NCBI GenBank assembly: GCA_911728435.2
Contig: OU452198.1
Coordinates: 4,836,001 to 4,900,000, forward strand
Reading direction: 5' to 3'
Length of the DNA: 64,000 nt
Origin: Apoderus coryli
Taxonomy: Eukaryota; Arthropoda; Insecta; Coleoptera; Attelabidae
Below, piece by piece: positions 32,033-42,514 of the stretch. The position numbers and the translations under genes are program-made. Each line of letters begins with the position of its first letter. The first letter of the stretch is position 1. The notes under the pieces are model-generated. The model searched no databases and was not told the DNA's origin. It saw only the letters and a list, made by a program, of their open reading frames with translations.

Positions 32033-32167
32033 CTGTTTGGCAATTATTATTAATTTTAAAGAAGTAGTCCATTCTGAAGTGGAGTGAATGTATTGTAGTA
32101 GGAAATAAAAGTCTGACTCCACAAAATCAATTTAATACTTTACACTCAATGTGTTACATCCAAACAT

Positions 32168-32196
32168 GTTTCGAAGCTCACTAGCTTCATCATCAG
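32168..32196 (-). ncRNA. hammerhead-like core, left arm
   Basis: On the minus strand: CTGATGA, stem II GAAGCT-AGTG-AGCTTC with one extra U, then GAAAC. A CATG then GTT/TGG sequence follows; only three stem I pairs (CCA/TGG) can be drawn, so activity is doubtful. Confidence 0.35.
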
Positions 32197-32539
32197 TGGT
32201 AAATTTCGAGAGAAAATTGTACTTGCAAATATTACATATGACTAGGTTGAGAGTAATGCGTTGAAGTCACCTTGAGGAAAAAATTTTTTTGTTAATGTTA
32301 TTAAAATAAAATCATGTTAACATATGTTATATCTGGTTTTTCTTTTTTGTAATCATTGCAGAATAGAATTTTTTATTTTTTAACAAAGTTGTGGTCTGTC
32401 TTTCTACGCAGTACTTGATAGTCTATCAAGTACTGCGTAGAAAGACAGAAAATTTTTTCCTCAAGGTGACTTCAACGCATTACTCTCAACCTAGTCATAT
32501 GTAATATTTGCAAGTACAATTTTCTCTCGAAATTTACCA

Positions 32540-32568
32540 CTGATGATGAAGCTAGTGAGCTTCGAAAC
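32540..32568 (+). ncRNA. hammerhead-like core, right arm
   Basis: Mirror image of the left-arm motif. CTGATGA at 32540 and GAAAC at 32564 enclose a 6-bp stem II. The same weakness in stem I applies. Confidence 0.35.
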
Positions 32569-32868
32569 ATGTTTGGATGTAACACATTGAGTGTAAAGTA
32601 TTAAATTGATTTTGTGGAGTCAGACTTTTATTTCCTACTACAATTATTATTAATATTATTAGTCGCGGAAATAGTCAAACGTTCCGGCACTTTTTTATAT
32701 ATCACGAATATGCTTTTTCTCATTTAATTTTTTTTGGTCGAGGTCTTTAAACAAGTACATTACAATAAAAATAAAACATAAAGTAATATTGAGAGAGAGA
32801 TGTTATGTTATCTCAATCAATTCTCGTGCTAGCAGTATAAGCTCTTTGTAAATGTTATAAATTTGGGT

Positions 32869-32942
32869 CACACTGCCTGCCGATCACCACTGATGAGTCG
32901 TGGATCGACGAAACGGCCGTCTGGTGAAATCATGGTAGTGTG
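32869..32942 (+). ncRNA. hammerhead ribozyme candidate (type I, short stem III)
   Basis: All invariant elements are in order: CTGATGA (32890-32896), stem II GTCG-TGGAT-CGAC (32897-32909), GAAA (32910-32913), a very short stem III around CGGCCG, and the cleavage triplet GTC ending at 32921. Stem I forms twice: TCACCA with TGGTGA next to the core, and CACACTGCC with GGTAGTGTG outside an internal loop. Hammerheads with 1-2 bp palindromic stem III are described in Penelope-like and related retroelements. A degraded homologue is at about 63.5-63.6 kb on the minus strand. No protein of such an element was found nearby. Confidence 0.75.
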
Positions 32943-33440
32943 AAACAAATTTCCAACATAACTTAAAGTCTTGTTGCTTTATGTAACAAGCAATTCTTAA
33001 AGTAATATTGTTGTAATAAACATTATTAAATATTGATTTTTTTTATCACTTTAACAGACGGACTGGGCAACTGCTAATGTACCTAATTATGTATGTATCT
33101 TGGAAATCATATAATTCGTTCCAAAATGATTTTCGAATTTTTTGAGGAATAAGTAATGGAATTATAGCCTTTTACTCAATTTTATTTACTTTCTTTGAAT
33201 TAGGTAAGCCTACTGTTAAAAGTGTCACAGTAAACTGGACCCTGTAAGTAGGTAAAAAACATGATCCAATGTTTGGATACTGGTTTTAATCCTATAGGCT
33301 GAAATAAATACCGGGACCGGCAAAATAAACAGTGCAGGTGCGATTGGCGACTACTTCCGCGGTGATGGAAATGGGAACCGTTCTCAGTCGTAGCAATGGT
33401 TTGGAGCGGAGAGCATCGCGGCTTCGTCGTTCGCGCGTTT
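32943..33440. other. non-coding spacer, GC-rich near 33.33-33.45 kb
   Basis: AT-rich at first. About 33330-33450 is GC-rich (GGTGCGATTGGCGACTACTT, then TTCGCGCG) and leads into the LINE. It may be part of the element's 5' region or a host fragment. No ORF supported. Confidence 0.3.
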
Positions 33441-33444
33441 TTTT

Positions 33445-35786
33445 GAAAGCTGTCATCATGCTATTTGCAATATTGATGATCGCCTTCTTGACCTAGTTAT
33501 TTCTAATGTTGTATGTCATGTTATTCGTAATAATTGTCCTTTGGTAGAAGAGGATTATTTTCATCCATGTCTGATTGTTAGCGTTTCATTGCTCTCAGGT
33601 AAGCGACAAAAACGTTTTACTAGTAATGCAAATAATCCATCATATTACTTTAAAAAAGCAAATTTTCATGCTTTGTATAACGCGGTGTTGGATGCGGACT
33701 GGTCGGAGTTACGACATATTCCTAATGTTGATACATGTGTTTCTAGGTTCTATAGCATCTTGAATGCGATTAATGAGTGTAATTTTCCTAAGTGTATGGT
33801 ATTCAGGCGTAGTTTTCCTTCCTGGTACACATCGAATATAATTGCAAATATCAAGAAAAAAGAAAAAATATTTAATAAGTTCAAGAAGACTCATAGTGAG
33901 GTTTTGTACCAACAATTTGCAACTCTTAGATCTAGATTAAAATTAGATATAAAAACTGCGTATACGTCATATATTAGTAATGTGGAAAACAGTATAAAAC
34001 ATAATCCCAAAGAGTTTTGGAGGTTTTTTCACTGAATATAGTGATCTGCAGGGCGTTGTCGATGCATTCGGAACCTTTTTCCAGGGTGTATTTATTAACT
34101 CCTCGAACGCGGATTCTGGTCATGATCCTTATGTTGATTCGTTTTCGATTGAATCAGTTACTGAGGATGAAATATTAAAAGCATGCAGAAGGCTCAGTAA
34201 CAGGATGACATCAGGTCCGGATGGTCTTCCATCTTTCTTTGTAAAAGACTGTATGCCGGTTCTGGTTGGGCCGTTGTGCTTAATATTTAACTTGGCCCTT
34301 GAAAATAAGGTATTTCCACAGGAGTGGAAGAGGTCTAAGGTTGTTCCTATTCTGAAGTCGGGTGACAGATCTGTGATTGATAACTATCGCCCGATTTCCA
34401 TTCTGTCGAATTTTGCAAAAATTTTTGAGTCTGTACTATATGATCGTATTTATAGTTTTGTTAGAAATCAGATTTCCACTGTACAACATGGTTTCTTTTC
34501 CCATAGATCTACTGTGTTTAATCTAGCGGGTCTTTCTGAAAATATTTCTGAGGTTTTAGATCGTGGATGCCAAATTGATGTAATATATACAGATTTCACT
34601 AAGGCATTTGACAGAATGGATCACGGCATTTTGATGCGAAAATTTGACCAGTTTGGTTTTGTTTTAAACCTAAAATTGTTTCTTCAGTCATACTTGAAAA
34701 ATAGACCTTAGTATGTTTCTCACAATGGCTACCAGTCTCATACATATACAGCTTGTTCAGAAGTGCCTCAGAAATCGAACCTTGGACTCCTCTTTTTTAT
34801 GTTATTTATCAATGACCTGGAGAATGGAATGAATCGTGATCGGCTGATGTTTGCGGATGATCTTAAGTTGTACAGTTCTATTGATAGTATCGTTGACTGT
34901 GCTAACCTACAGAACAATTTCGAGCTGGTGCATCAATGGTGCGTACTAAATAAACTTTCACTTAATCCGTCGAAGTGCAAATATATCAGTTTTACGCGCA
35001 AGAGGGTGATCATTGATTACGTTTATTCCATTGATCAGGTGCAAATCTCACGATGTGAATCTGTCACTGATTTAGGAATTATATTTGATTCGAAATTTAC
35101 GTTTGCTGAGCATATCAATTATAAGACACTAGATGCAGGTAGGACATACGGTTTTCTGGTTAGGAATTGCAGGGGATTTAGAAACACAGATACCCTTAAA
35201 ACGCTGTACTTTAGCTACGTGCGCTCTAAACTGGAATATGGGTCACTGGTATCCATATTATGTGACTCATCAAAATGCGGTCGAAAAAGTGCAACGTAGA
35301 TTTTTGAAGTACTTAATGTATAAAGAGGATGGTCATTATTCTCCAAGGGGTACTGACTACCAATTAATGACAGATCGATTTGAGATACCAAGTCTTGAAC
35401 TTAGAACGGAAATAAATTCTTTGCGATTTCTTTACAGTTTAGTTCACTCCAATATAGATTGTTCCCACTTGCTTCCAAGAATTAATTTCAACGTTCCAAG
35501 GCAACATTTTATGAATCTTATGTTGAGATCTCCTATTTCTATTTGTACTAGAAACTACAATCTTATGTGTAAATATTGTGATATTTTTTCGTGTAGTGTT
35601 AAAGAAATTATGGATTGTGCCATGTCTCATGTTACTGATTAGTATTACCATTAAGGGCTAGTTTTCTTTTTATTTTAATTTAAGTTTATTTTTTTGTGGT
35701 TTCACCGTTTTTGAATTATTATTATTTTGTCCTGTAATTGGCTTCGCTGTTGGACCATAAATGCTATTATTATTATTATTATCATG
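33445..35786 (+). pseudogene. longest LINE copy: endonuclease tail, RT and C-terminal region
   Basis: Starts in the end of an AP-endonuclease-like domain (DLVISNVVCHVIRNNCPLVE, EDYFHP for the usual SDHHP). It continues with a linker (33541-34035), RT at 34205-34711 (TSGPDGLPSFFV, NYRPISILSNFAKIFES, VIYTDFTKAFDRMDHGIL), a stop at 34709, 34763-35299 (MFADDLKLYSSI, NPSKCKYISFTRK) and the C-terminal region 35133-35642 (FLKYLMYKEDGHYSPRGTDY, SLELRTEINSLRFLYSLVHS). VPQKSNLG replaces PQGS.LGP. Ends in (ATT)n at 35766-35784. Three or four disruptions; Jockey/CR1-group by domain order. Confidence 0.85.
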
Positions 35787-35789
35787 ACT

Positions 35790-36270
35790 CAACGGACCTT
35801 CCGACAGCACTTTACATTCCACGTCATGATTCCGTTCTGCACCGCCATGTTATCGCGAGTTGTGTTCGTGCGCAAAACAGTGAGAACTTCCGAAAATGTC
35901 GCTCTAGTGAGAGCAGCTGTCGAACAATCAACACCCACAACCAACATGTCCGACCGCTCGGTAAGGCAGATTTTGGATAAAGATTTATTCTTTCATCTCC
36001 CAAGATTATGGTGATTCAGATGTTCCCTGTGTGGCTACCTCAAGCAAAAGGCATCGTACTCACAATTCGGAAGAACTGAAGATTCGTATGATGTGTGCCA
36101 GAACTCAGTTGAAAGCTTCCGTAAGACATCATCTTGCAGATCTCATCTTTAAAACTTTAAAGTGATATATGGGGTAGTACTGGCTCAAAAAGAACAAACT
36201 ACTTTGTCGCAAGTTGCACCAATTTTTTTAATAGCGTTTCAAAACTGCACTGTTTGTTTTGCCGCACCCT
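35790..36270 (+). pseudogene. mariner/Tc-like transposase remnant
   Basis: The HTH linker part reads VFVRKTVRTSENVALVRAAV, then SDRSVRQILDKDLFFH, where related transposases have S.RSVRRIL..DL.FHPYK. In another frame the DDE tail is represented by the DVP-WGYLK-like start, EELKIRMM and ADLIFKTLK with a stop at about 36165. The catalytic core between them is deleted. Confidence 0.6.
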
Positions 36271-36900
36271 GTATATACTTACTAAAGTATCAAGCCAATT
36301 TATATAAAAATATAAAAAATAGTCCCGAGATTCTTCCCAATAATAACAATTATTATTATTATTAATATAATTTACAAAAAATATTGCTACAGAATATTTA
36401 CATCATGCCATACTTTTTGTTATAGCTAATTGAAATAAATTAATCTTTATATTTTTGATATGAAAAAATTATGCCTTCTAATATTCTATACTTAAACTTG
36501 TTAGTTAAGCAACAATAATTAATGAAATTAACAAATAATTTTAGTAATTTCTAGGCATTTAAAAAAATTAATTACAAAATTTTATCGCTTTAAACTCAAT
36601 GTGTTTAAGTAAAATTAGAAGTTAATTAACATATTAATTTGTTTAAGTTTAAGTACGCATAAAGCTTTTAAAAAATTGATTTTGAGCGTTATATAAATCA
36701 CTTGTCGCTGTTTATTACATCACTGCTAAGGACACTTGTGGATTATGCTGCTATTTCACTGAAAAAAAAAATAGTAAAAATTAGAATATTATAATATAAA
36801 ATCGTAATAGAAAATGAAAAGCTTGATGAGAAAGAAAATTAAAGAAAACCCAGTTGTTATTATTTTTATTTGAGTAGAATGTCCTTGATAAATGGTTAAG
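36271..36900. other. AT-rich non-coding stretch
   Basis: Contains (ATT)n at 36349-36367. No gene seen. Confidence 0.3.
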
Positions 36901-36905
36901 AAAAT

Positions 36906-39185
36906 ACAGGGTGTCTCAAAAAAAATAATATTCGTATCAAAATTAAAACAAATTGTGGTGTCGCCACAAAAGTTTGGTAAAAAGAGGTTGACGTCTCATC
37001 GATTTAAATGCAGTCTATCACGCTTACGGTATTTAAAGTAACATTTTGTATGAAGGCTGTTAAGATGACTGCCATGTCGTTACATATATTTACACTTTAG
37101 AATTGACTTATCTCCATAAGAAGAAATCCATAAGGCTTAAATCTGGACAGCGTGGAGGCCAAGTTAAGTCACCTCTCCTGAAGATTAATTTCTCAGGTAA
37201 AATTTCACAAACTCGCAGTAGGGGTGCAATATTAATACATATTTTCCGATCAAGAAACATCAGAATCGTGGAACGCCAGTCAAATGGTTTACATCGGAGA
37301 AAAGGGACAAGCTCATGGCCATTAAGATAGATTGTGAGTCAACGGGCGACGCTTCTCATCGGGCCCTGTATAACTCGTTGCAAGCAGATTATAGCAAGAC
37401 TATTGTTGACCATAAAAAGATGGCCTACGAGAGATATATAGCTATCTTCACTAATAAACCACGTGATATCTGGAGAATAATTAATAATGAAAGAAACTAT
37501 TGTACAATGCCAGTTAGTACTCGGCTTACACCTACCGAGTTTAACAGTTTTTTTGTATCTGTTGCTAATAAAATTACTGAGGCCATGTCTGTGGATCTTG
37601 ATGAGCGGGTGCATATGTTAAGTCGGATATCGATGCAGCCTAGCTCCTTTTTTATGTTGCCCATCTCGGAGTTTGACGTCCTGGAGACCATTCGCCACTT
37701 ATATGCACAGATCTTAGTTAAGCCTTTAATGCACATCTTCAATTTATGTTTGTGCGGCGGCATTTTTCCTGAGCCATTCAAGTTGACTAGAGTTATCCCT
37801 GTATTTAAAAAGGGTGACATTGATAATGCTTCTGATTACCGACCGATTTCTATAGTTCCTATATTTGGAAAAATGTTTGAGATTATATTAAAACAAAATC
37901 TAACTTGTTTTTTTGGAAGCGAATAACCTTTTGTGTCCTGGACAGTTTGGTTTCAGGGGTGGTCGGTCGACAATTCAGGCGGTGGCTCGTGTGGTCTCTG
38001 ACATAGTCGAGGGCCTGAAGAGATGTGAATTTATTAATCTCACCTTATGTGATCTGAGCAAGGCCTTTGACTATGTGTCTCATGAAGTTCTTCTGACCAA
38101 GCTTTCTCGATATGGTGTGCGGGGACTCTCGTTGCAGCTGCTTCGGTCGTACCTGACTGGCAGAGGACAGACGGTGGCTCTTCAGTCGGAGCTGTGTGAG
38201 GTGACAGTATTAACGAGTGGAGTGCCCCAGGGCTCTGTGTTGGGTCCGTTGCTCTTTGTCGTTTATATTAACGACTTATATAGTTATTTGAATCCTGGAA
38301 GGGTCACTCTTTATGCTGATGATACCTCTTTGGTGTATTATGGCGCAGTGTTTCACAGCTCGAAGGTCTTGCGGGGCACCTTGAGGGAATTGCGAATGGC
38401 TGGATCACTAGTAATCTGCTGAAACTAAATATTGATAAGACCCAGAGACTTACATTTTCTAGTGCTAGTAGTCATGCTCGGGGACGAACAGCCAACTTAT
38501 TGGGGATTATTGTTGATGATGCGCTTTGCTGGGCGTCGCACGTTGATTTTCTCAGGGGTAAGTTGTCTTCTAGTATTTACGTTATTAGGAGGCTCAAACA
38601 TTGTCTGAGTCAGCAAGCTCTGACAAACTGTTTATTTTTCACTGTTCCATTCTCATATTTCTTATGGAGTGAGTCTCTGGGGTAACTCGTCATCGGCTAT
38701 GCAAATATTTAGAGTGCAAAAAAAGGTGATTCGCATTCTGGCAAATGCTGGAGATCTGGAGCATTGCAGCCCATTTTCAAATCTCTGATTATAATGCCTC
38801 TCCCGTCTTTATATATATATTATCAACTGCTTGAGATTCACAGATGTAAGCCCGATTTGTGTATTAACTCAACTTGTCATGAGTATGGTACAAGATCTGC
38901 CGACTTGGTGCGGGCTCGGCGATGGAGATTGACTAAGTCTGCAAGGAATTCCCAACAGATTCGGTTATATAATGCACTTCCTCGTAGGGTCCGGGAGTAC
39001 AGTTCAGAAATGTTCAAAAGAACTATAAAATTATACTTGCTCAAGCATGCTTTTTATTCTGTGGAAGAATATTCCAAGGAAGTTGTACATTTTAGCAATT
39101 AGTCGCTTTTAATTTGTGTGTACCTATGTTACTTACACTTTCATGTTTTTATATATATATTATAAACTTTTTTTGAGACACCTTA
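36906..39185 (-). mobile_element. mariner/Tc-like element (TIR CAGGGTGTCTC) interrupted by a LINE
   Basis: CAGGGTGTCTCAAAAAAAA at 36907 next to TA is mirrored by TTTTTTTGAGACACC at 39165-39179, followed by a changed end and TA. Between them, on the minus strand at about 37105-37200, is the DDE motif region DLTWPPRCPDLSLMDFFLW (usual: WPPRSPDLTPLDFFLWG). A plus-strand LINE at 37315-39160 occupies most of the interior. The element is therefore an older, deleted transposon that later received a LINE. Confidence 0.65.
37315..39160 (+). pseudogene. LINE RT nested in the mariner-like element
   Basis: 37315-37926 (linker, NKPRDIWRIINNER, ISEFDVLETIRHL, an internal deletion of the 'GPDGI' block, then GIFPEPFKLTRVIPVFKKGD, DYRPISIVPIFGKMFE), 37913-38422 (FGFRGGRSTIQAVARV, LCDLSKAFDYVSHEVLL, SGVPQGSVLGPLLFVVYIND, VTLYADDTSLVYY), 38500-38685 and 38764-39102 (YGTRSADLV, RLYNALPRRVREY, LLKHAFYSVEEY). 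PQGS and YADD are intact. Frame breaks near 37920, 38395, 38640 and 38760 inactivate it. Jockey/CR1-group C-terminal region. Confidence 0.85.
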
Positions 39186-39426
39186 TATTAACGGTAATTG
39201 CACCAAATTACCATTTATAGTACGGTTTTGGTAGTGACATCTGAAAACTGCACCAAGAATTGAACATTTTCGAAATTTTAGAAAAAGTAGTTAAAATGTA
39301 ATTTAGCTGTAAGATATTATCCATTTATTAGCAGACTTTCATAGTGCAGAACCCATAATAACATTAATTTATTAATATTAAATTTTAAAACCACATCCAA
39401 TATTTCCTGAAATACAAACTAATCAG

Positions 39427-40406
39427 CAGAGCTGGGCAGTATCCAGGTACAATTTCTCTATGCAAAAGCAGTATTCGAGTACTTTCCAAATCATTATATC
39501 CGATATCCGTCTCGGACAAATATAGTATTCGATACTCGAGTACATTTCCTATGTATCCGGATACTTCAAATGTATCCGGATATTCCATATGTACCCGGAT
39601 ACATTTTTGAACCTTCGGATACAATTTCTCTATCCAAAAGCGGTATTCGAGTACTTTTCAAAGCACTATATCCGATATCGGTAACCGTCTCGGAAAAATA
39701 TAGTATTCGATACTCGAATACATTTCCTATGTATCCGGATACTTCAAATGTATCCGGATATTCCATATGTACCTGGATACATTTTTGAACCTTCGGATAC
39801 AATTTCTCTAGCCAAAAGATGTATTCGAGTACTTTTCACAGCACTGTATCCGATATCGGTATCCGTCTCGGAAAATGTAGTATTCGATACTCGAGTACAT
39901 TTACTATGTATCCGAATATTCCATATGTATCCGGATACATTTTTGTTCCATTATGTTTTTACAGTGGGGGGAGACAAAACGGGTATACACTAGTATACAG
40001 CGGCGGACTGAAAGAACAGTCAATGTGTTGCATTTTATTAAAGTCGCAATTACGCAAATACACATACATGTATCCGAATACTTTCTTCGTATACGCCGAT
40101 ACTGATACTGTATAAAGGGATAGGGTAATAAGGCAGTAGGCTGCCCGTCAATACTGTGCAACATTCACGAAATTACGAAAAACTACAGTAAAGCTCGGTT
40201 ATAACGTAGACAGTTATTACGTACTTACTTTTATAACGAATTTTTCAAGTCCCTTTATACAGTATCCGTGTATCCGACGAAAGTATCCGGATACATGTAA
40301 CCAGATACTTAATAAGTGTATAGTATCCTAGCCTAATGTATCCGGATACTTTGAAACTATCCGTATTCCCTACTATACGATTAACCTGTATCCGAACTCA
40401 GCTCTG
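39427..40406. mobile_element. 980-bp hAT-like element with CTAATCAG duplication and 178-bp tandem units
   Basis: Ends CAGAGCTGGGCAGTATCC (39427) and, inverted, CAGAGCTGAGTTCGGATAC (to 40406). Perfect 8-bp direct repeats CTAATCAG lie at 39419-39426 and 40407-40414. The left half holds three tandem units of about 178 bp (anchors ATGTATCCGG at 39551 and 39729 and a changed one at 39906) rich in the palindrome GTATCCGGATAC; more such motifs lie near the right end. No transposase. The ORFs on both strands are by-products of the repeats. Confidence 0.85.
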
Positions 40407-40585
40407 CTAATCAGTGATAAAAACAAAAATAAAACTTTAGTAAAAAAAATGGAATAACTTAAATATTTCAAATAAAAAATACACAGCAAAAAAAATAGAA
40501 AAATGGTATGTAATATTTATATTAGATATGAGTTTGCTATTGCAGACCAAATTATAAAAAGCTTTCCAAAGTAATAGTAGAAAAA

Positions 40586-40780
40586 ATGAGTGCATTTGAA
40601 ACTGTACAAGCCCTTTTTGCAAATGAGTATTTCTATCAAGCAATTGATTGGAATTTCGTGGTCCCACGTAGGTCACATATTTCTACGCCAGTGGGATTAC
40701 GCAGCCCTTATGTTTCGTTATCGCAGCTTCAGGAACAGAGAATGAACATTCAACGACCACGTCCACGAAGTATCGAATAA
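40586..40780 (+). CDS. small ORF, unrecognised
   Basis: 64 codons, MSAFETVQALFANEYFYQAI onward, with VPRRSHISTPVGLRSPYVSL and a basic end QRPRPRSIE. No in-frame extension upstream (stops in TAATAG). It sits between the hAT-like element and a LINE fragment. The composition looks protein-like, but no family is recognised; it could be a final exon of a decayed transposon gene. Confidence 0.25.
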   Translation: MSAFETVQALFANEYFYQAIDWNFVVPRRSHISTPVGLRSPYVSLSQLQEQRMNIQRPRPRSIE

Positions 40781-40785
40781 ATGTC

Positions 40786-41615
40786 TACGTACACTGGGTT
40801 TCATATTTAGATCCACTGCTAGCTTTACCAATATTAAATGTCTCACTACCCTCTACAATTCACTTGTAAGGTCTAGGCTCGAATATGCAGCAGTAGTGTG
40901 GTCACCAGTTTACCAGATTCATATCGATAAGCTGGAGTATATCCAAAGAAAATTTTTGTATTTTAAAACGCACGGCTATTTTCCGCAGAGAGGTTTTTGT
41001 CATAATACTTTGTTAGCAACTTTTGACTTCCAGTCATTGTTCTCTAGACGTGTCATCTTTTTTCAAATATTCTTATTTAAAATTATTAACAACTTCATTG
41101 ATTGTCCTCGTCTGTTAGAAATGGTGAGCATTAATGTACCACAGTTTAACGCACGAAATTGCTTCTTATTTAGACTAGATCGATTGCATGCAAACTACGA
41201 AGGTAGAGCACCAGTATTTAAAGCCTGTGCATTGTGCAACAAGTATAGAGTCCCTAATGAAATAAATTTTTTCGATACGAGTTTGATGAGGTTCAAGACA
41301 GATGTTAAACGTTTTATTAGTCAACTTAACTTATAAAATTATGTGGTAGGACTGTTAGTTTATATATGATGTAAGATTTAAATATACTCATCGGTTTAGT
41401 TATTCTTATTTTTATTATGTATTATTATGTGGTCTTATTGGTTTCAAACTTGAAATAGATTTTTTTTTTTTTGTTTTCTATTACTGTTAGTTTATATTAA
41501 AATATGTTGTTATTGTAAATAATTTAAGCATTCTCTTGTCTTGTAATTGGGCTATTCTTGCCTGTTAGACAATAAAGGTATTTCATTTTATTTCATTTCA
41601 TTTCATTTCATTCAA
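40786..41615 (+). pseudogene. LINE 3' fragment with (CATTT)n tail
   Basis: Begins TLGFHI/IFRSTASFTNIKCLTTLY and VRSRLEYAAVVWSPVYQIHI, then ORF 40896-41336 (KLEYIQRKFLYFKTHGYFPQ, NFIDCPRLLEMVSINVPQF, RAPVFKACALCNKY). It is the same C-terminal layout as the 31.0-kb copy. The 3' UTR has TTAGACAATAAAGG and ends in ATTTC repeats at 41577-41612. No RT core. Confidence 0.8.
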
Positions 41616-42449
41616 AACAACATTTAATGAGACGGAAGCTTCCAGAAACCAATCAGTCTGCCTTGCTTTGTAGAAGAGTTCTTGCCTTGATTGGCGGCCA
41701 AATTATAGATGATTTAGAACAAAGAATTGTTGTCAAAAAATTTTGGGAAGGAGTTACTTTTTTAAGCCCAACTTCACCGTGAGCGATTACAAGTCAAGGC
41801 AAATCAAGAATCTGGCCCTCATCCTTGATTATTTCGTCTACTAGCTGTCGTTGGTCCAGATACCTTTTAAGTTGGTTGTCGAATGTCCATCCCTTGATCT
41901 AGGCTCTATGCATGATGTAACCCTTTCTACGACTCTGGATTAAAACGACATTTTTATCTGTTCCAAATAGAATTTCTATCTGCAGAGAACCCAAGCACAA
42001 TTGAAAATTTGTTCATACATTTTTGATAGACTTAAGCGACATCAGACGAATTTATTTTAAAATCCCTTAAGCTCGGCTAAATAAAAATATAAAAAGCCAC
42101 TTTATGTAACAATAACAACATACACACATGGGGAGTGCTCTTATTAAAAATACACAGATGCCGTTGAATAACAGTGATCATTGCTGTCCTTGTCCTCAGT
42201 ATGATATTCATCAGTTTTTAACGAACTTGCTCTAGGGTAACAAAAACAATTGCTTTGTAATAATAGTTAAACATTTTTCCTCATTAAATCGAGAGGAACT
42301 ACTTTTGCATTTTATATTTTTTTATAACACTTACCTAGTCAATTCGCGTCCGGCTATTAAACCAGTTCGAGATCGTGATCGGACAAGCTGCGCTCTTCTT
42401 TCAGCTAAGTAAGTTCAAATTATTATTATTAGTAATATTATAAACTAAC
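41616..42449. other. coding-like but unrecognised relic
   Basis: On the plus strand MRRKLPETNQSALLCRRVLA and LIGGQIIDDLEQRIVVKKFW are open for about 50 codons (from 41629) and then decay. The minus strand of 41820-42000 also has open stretches. No family is recognised; probably a dead repeat. Confidence 0.25.
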
Positions 42450-42514
42450 AGGTGTTCCAATAAGAGTTTCCGGATGTTTTTTAAATAAAACGAAAAACTA
42501 GTAAAAAAAAAATG

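Larger units (their letters stand above)
32092..32644. repeat. large near-palindrome with 196-bp identical arms
   Basis: 32092-32287 and 32449-32644 are reverse complements with no mismatch found by eye. Next to the right arm is a perfect hairpin, 32396-32421 against 32423-32448 (26-bp arms, 1-nt centre). The order A-spacer-B-B'-A' is that of a roughly 330-bp inverted duplication that lost the 108-bp spacer on one side. Each arm carries CTGATGA-hairpin-GAAAC. Inverted terminal repeats with hammerhead motifs are known in Penelope-like elements; an assembly or template-switch artefact is the alternative. Confidence 0.75.

Noticed and set aside
39385..40164. Several ORFs on both strands with repeated MYPDTxxVSGY peptides
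   Set aside because: They come from GTATCCGGATAC tandem repeats of the hAT-like element; no domain, and equal coding look on both strands.
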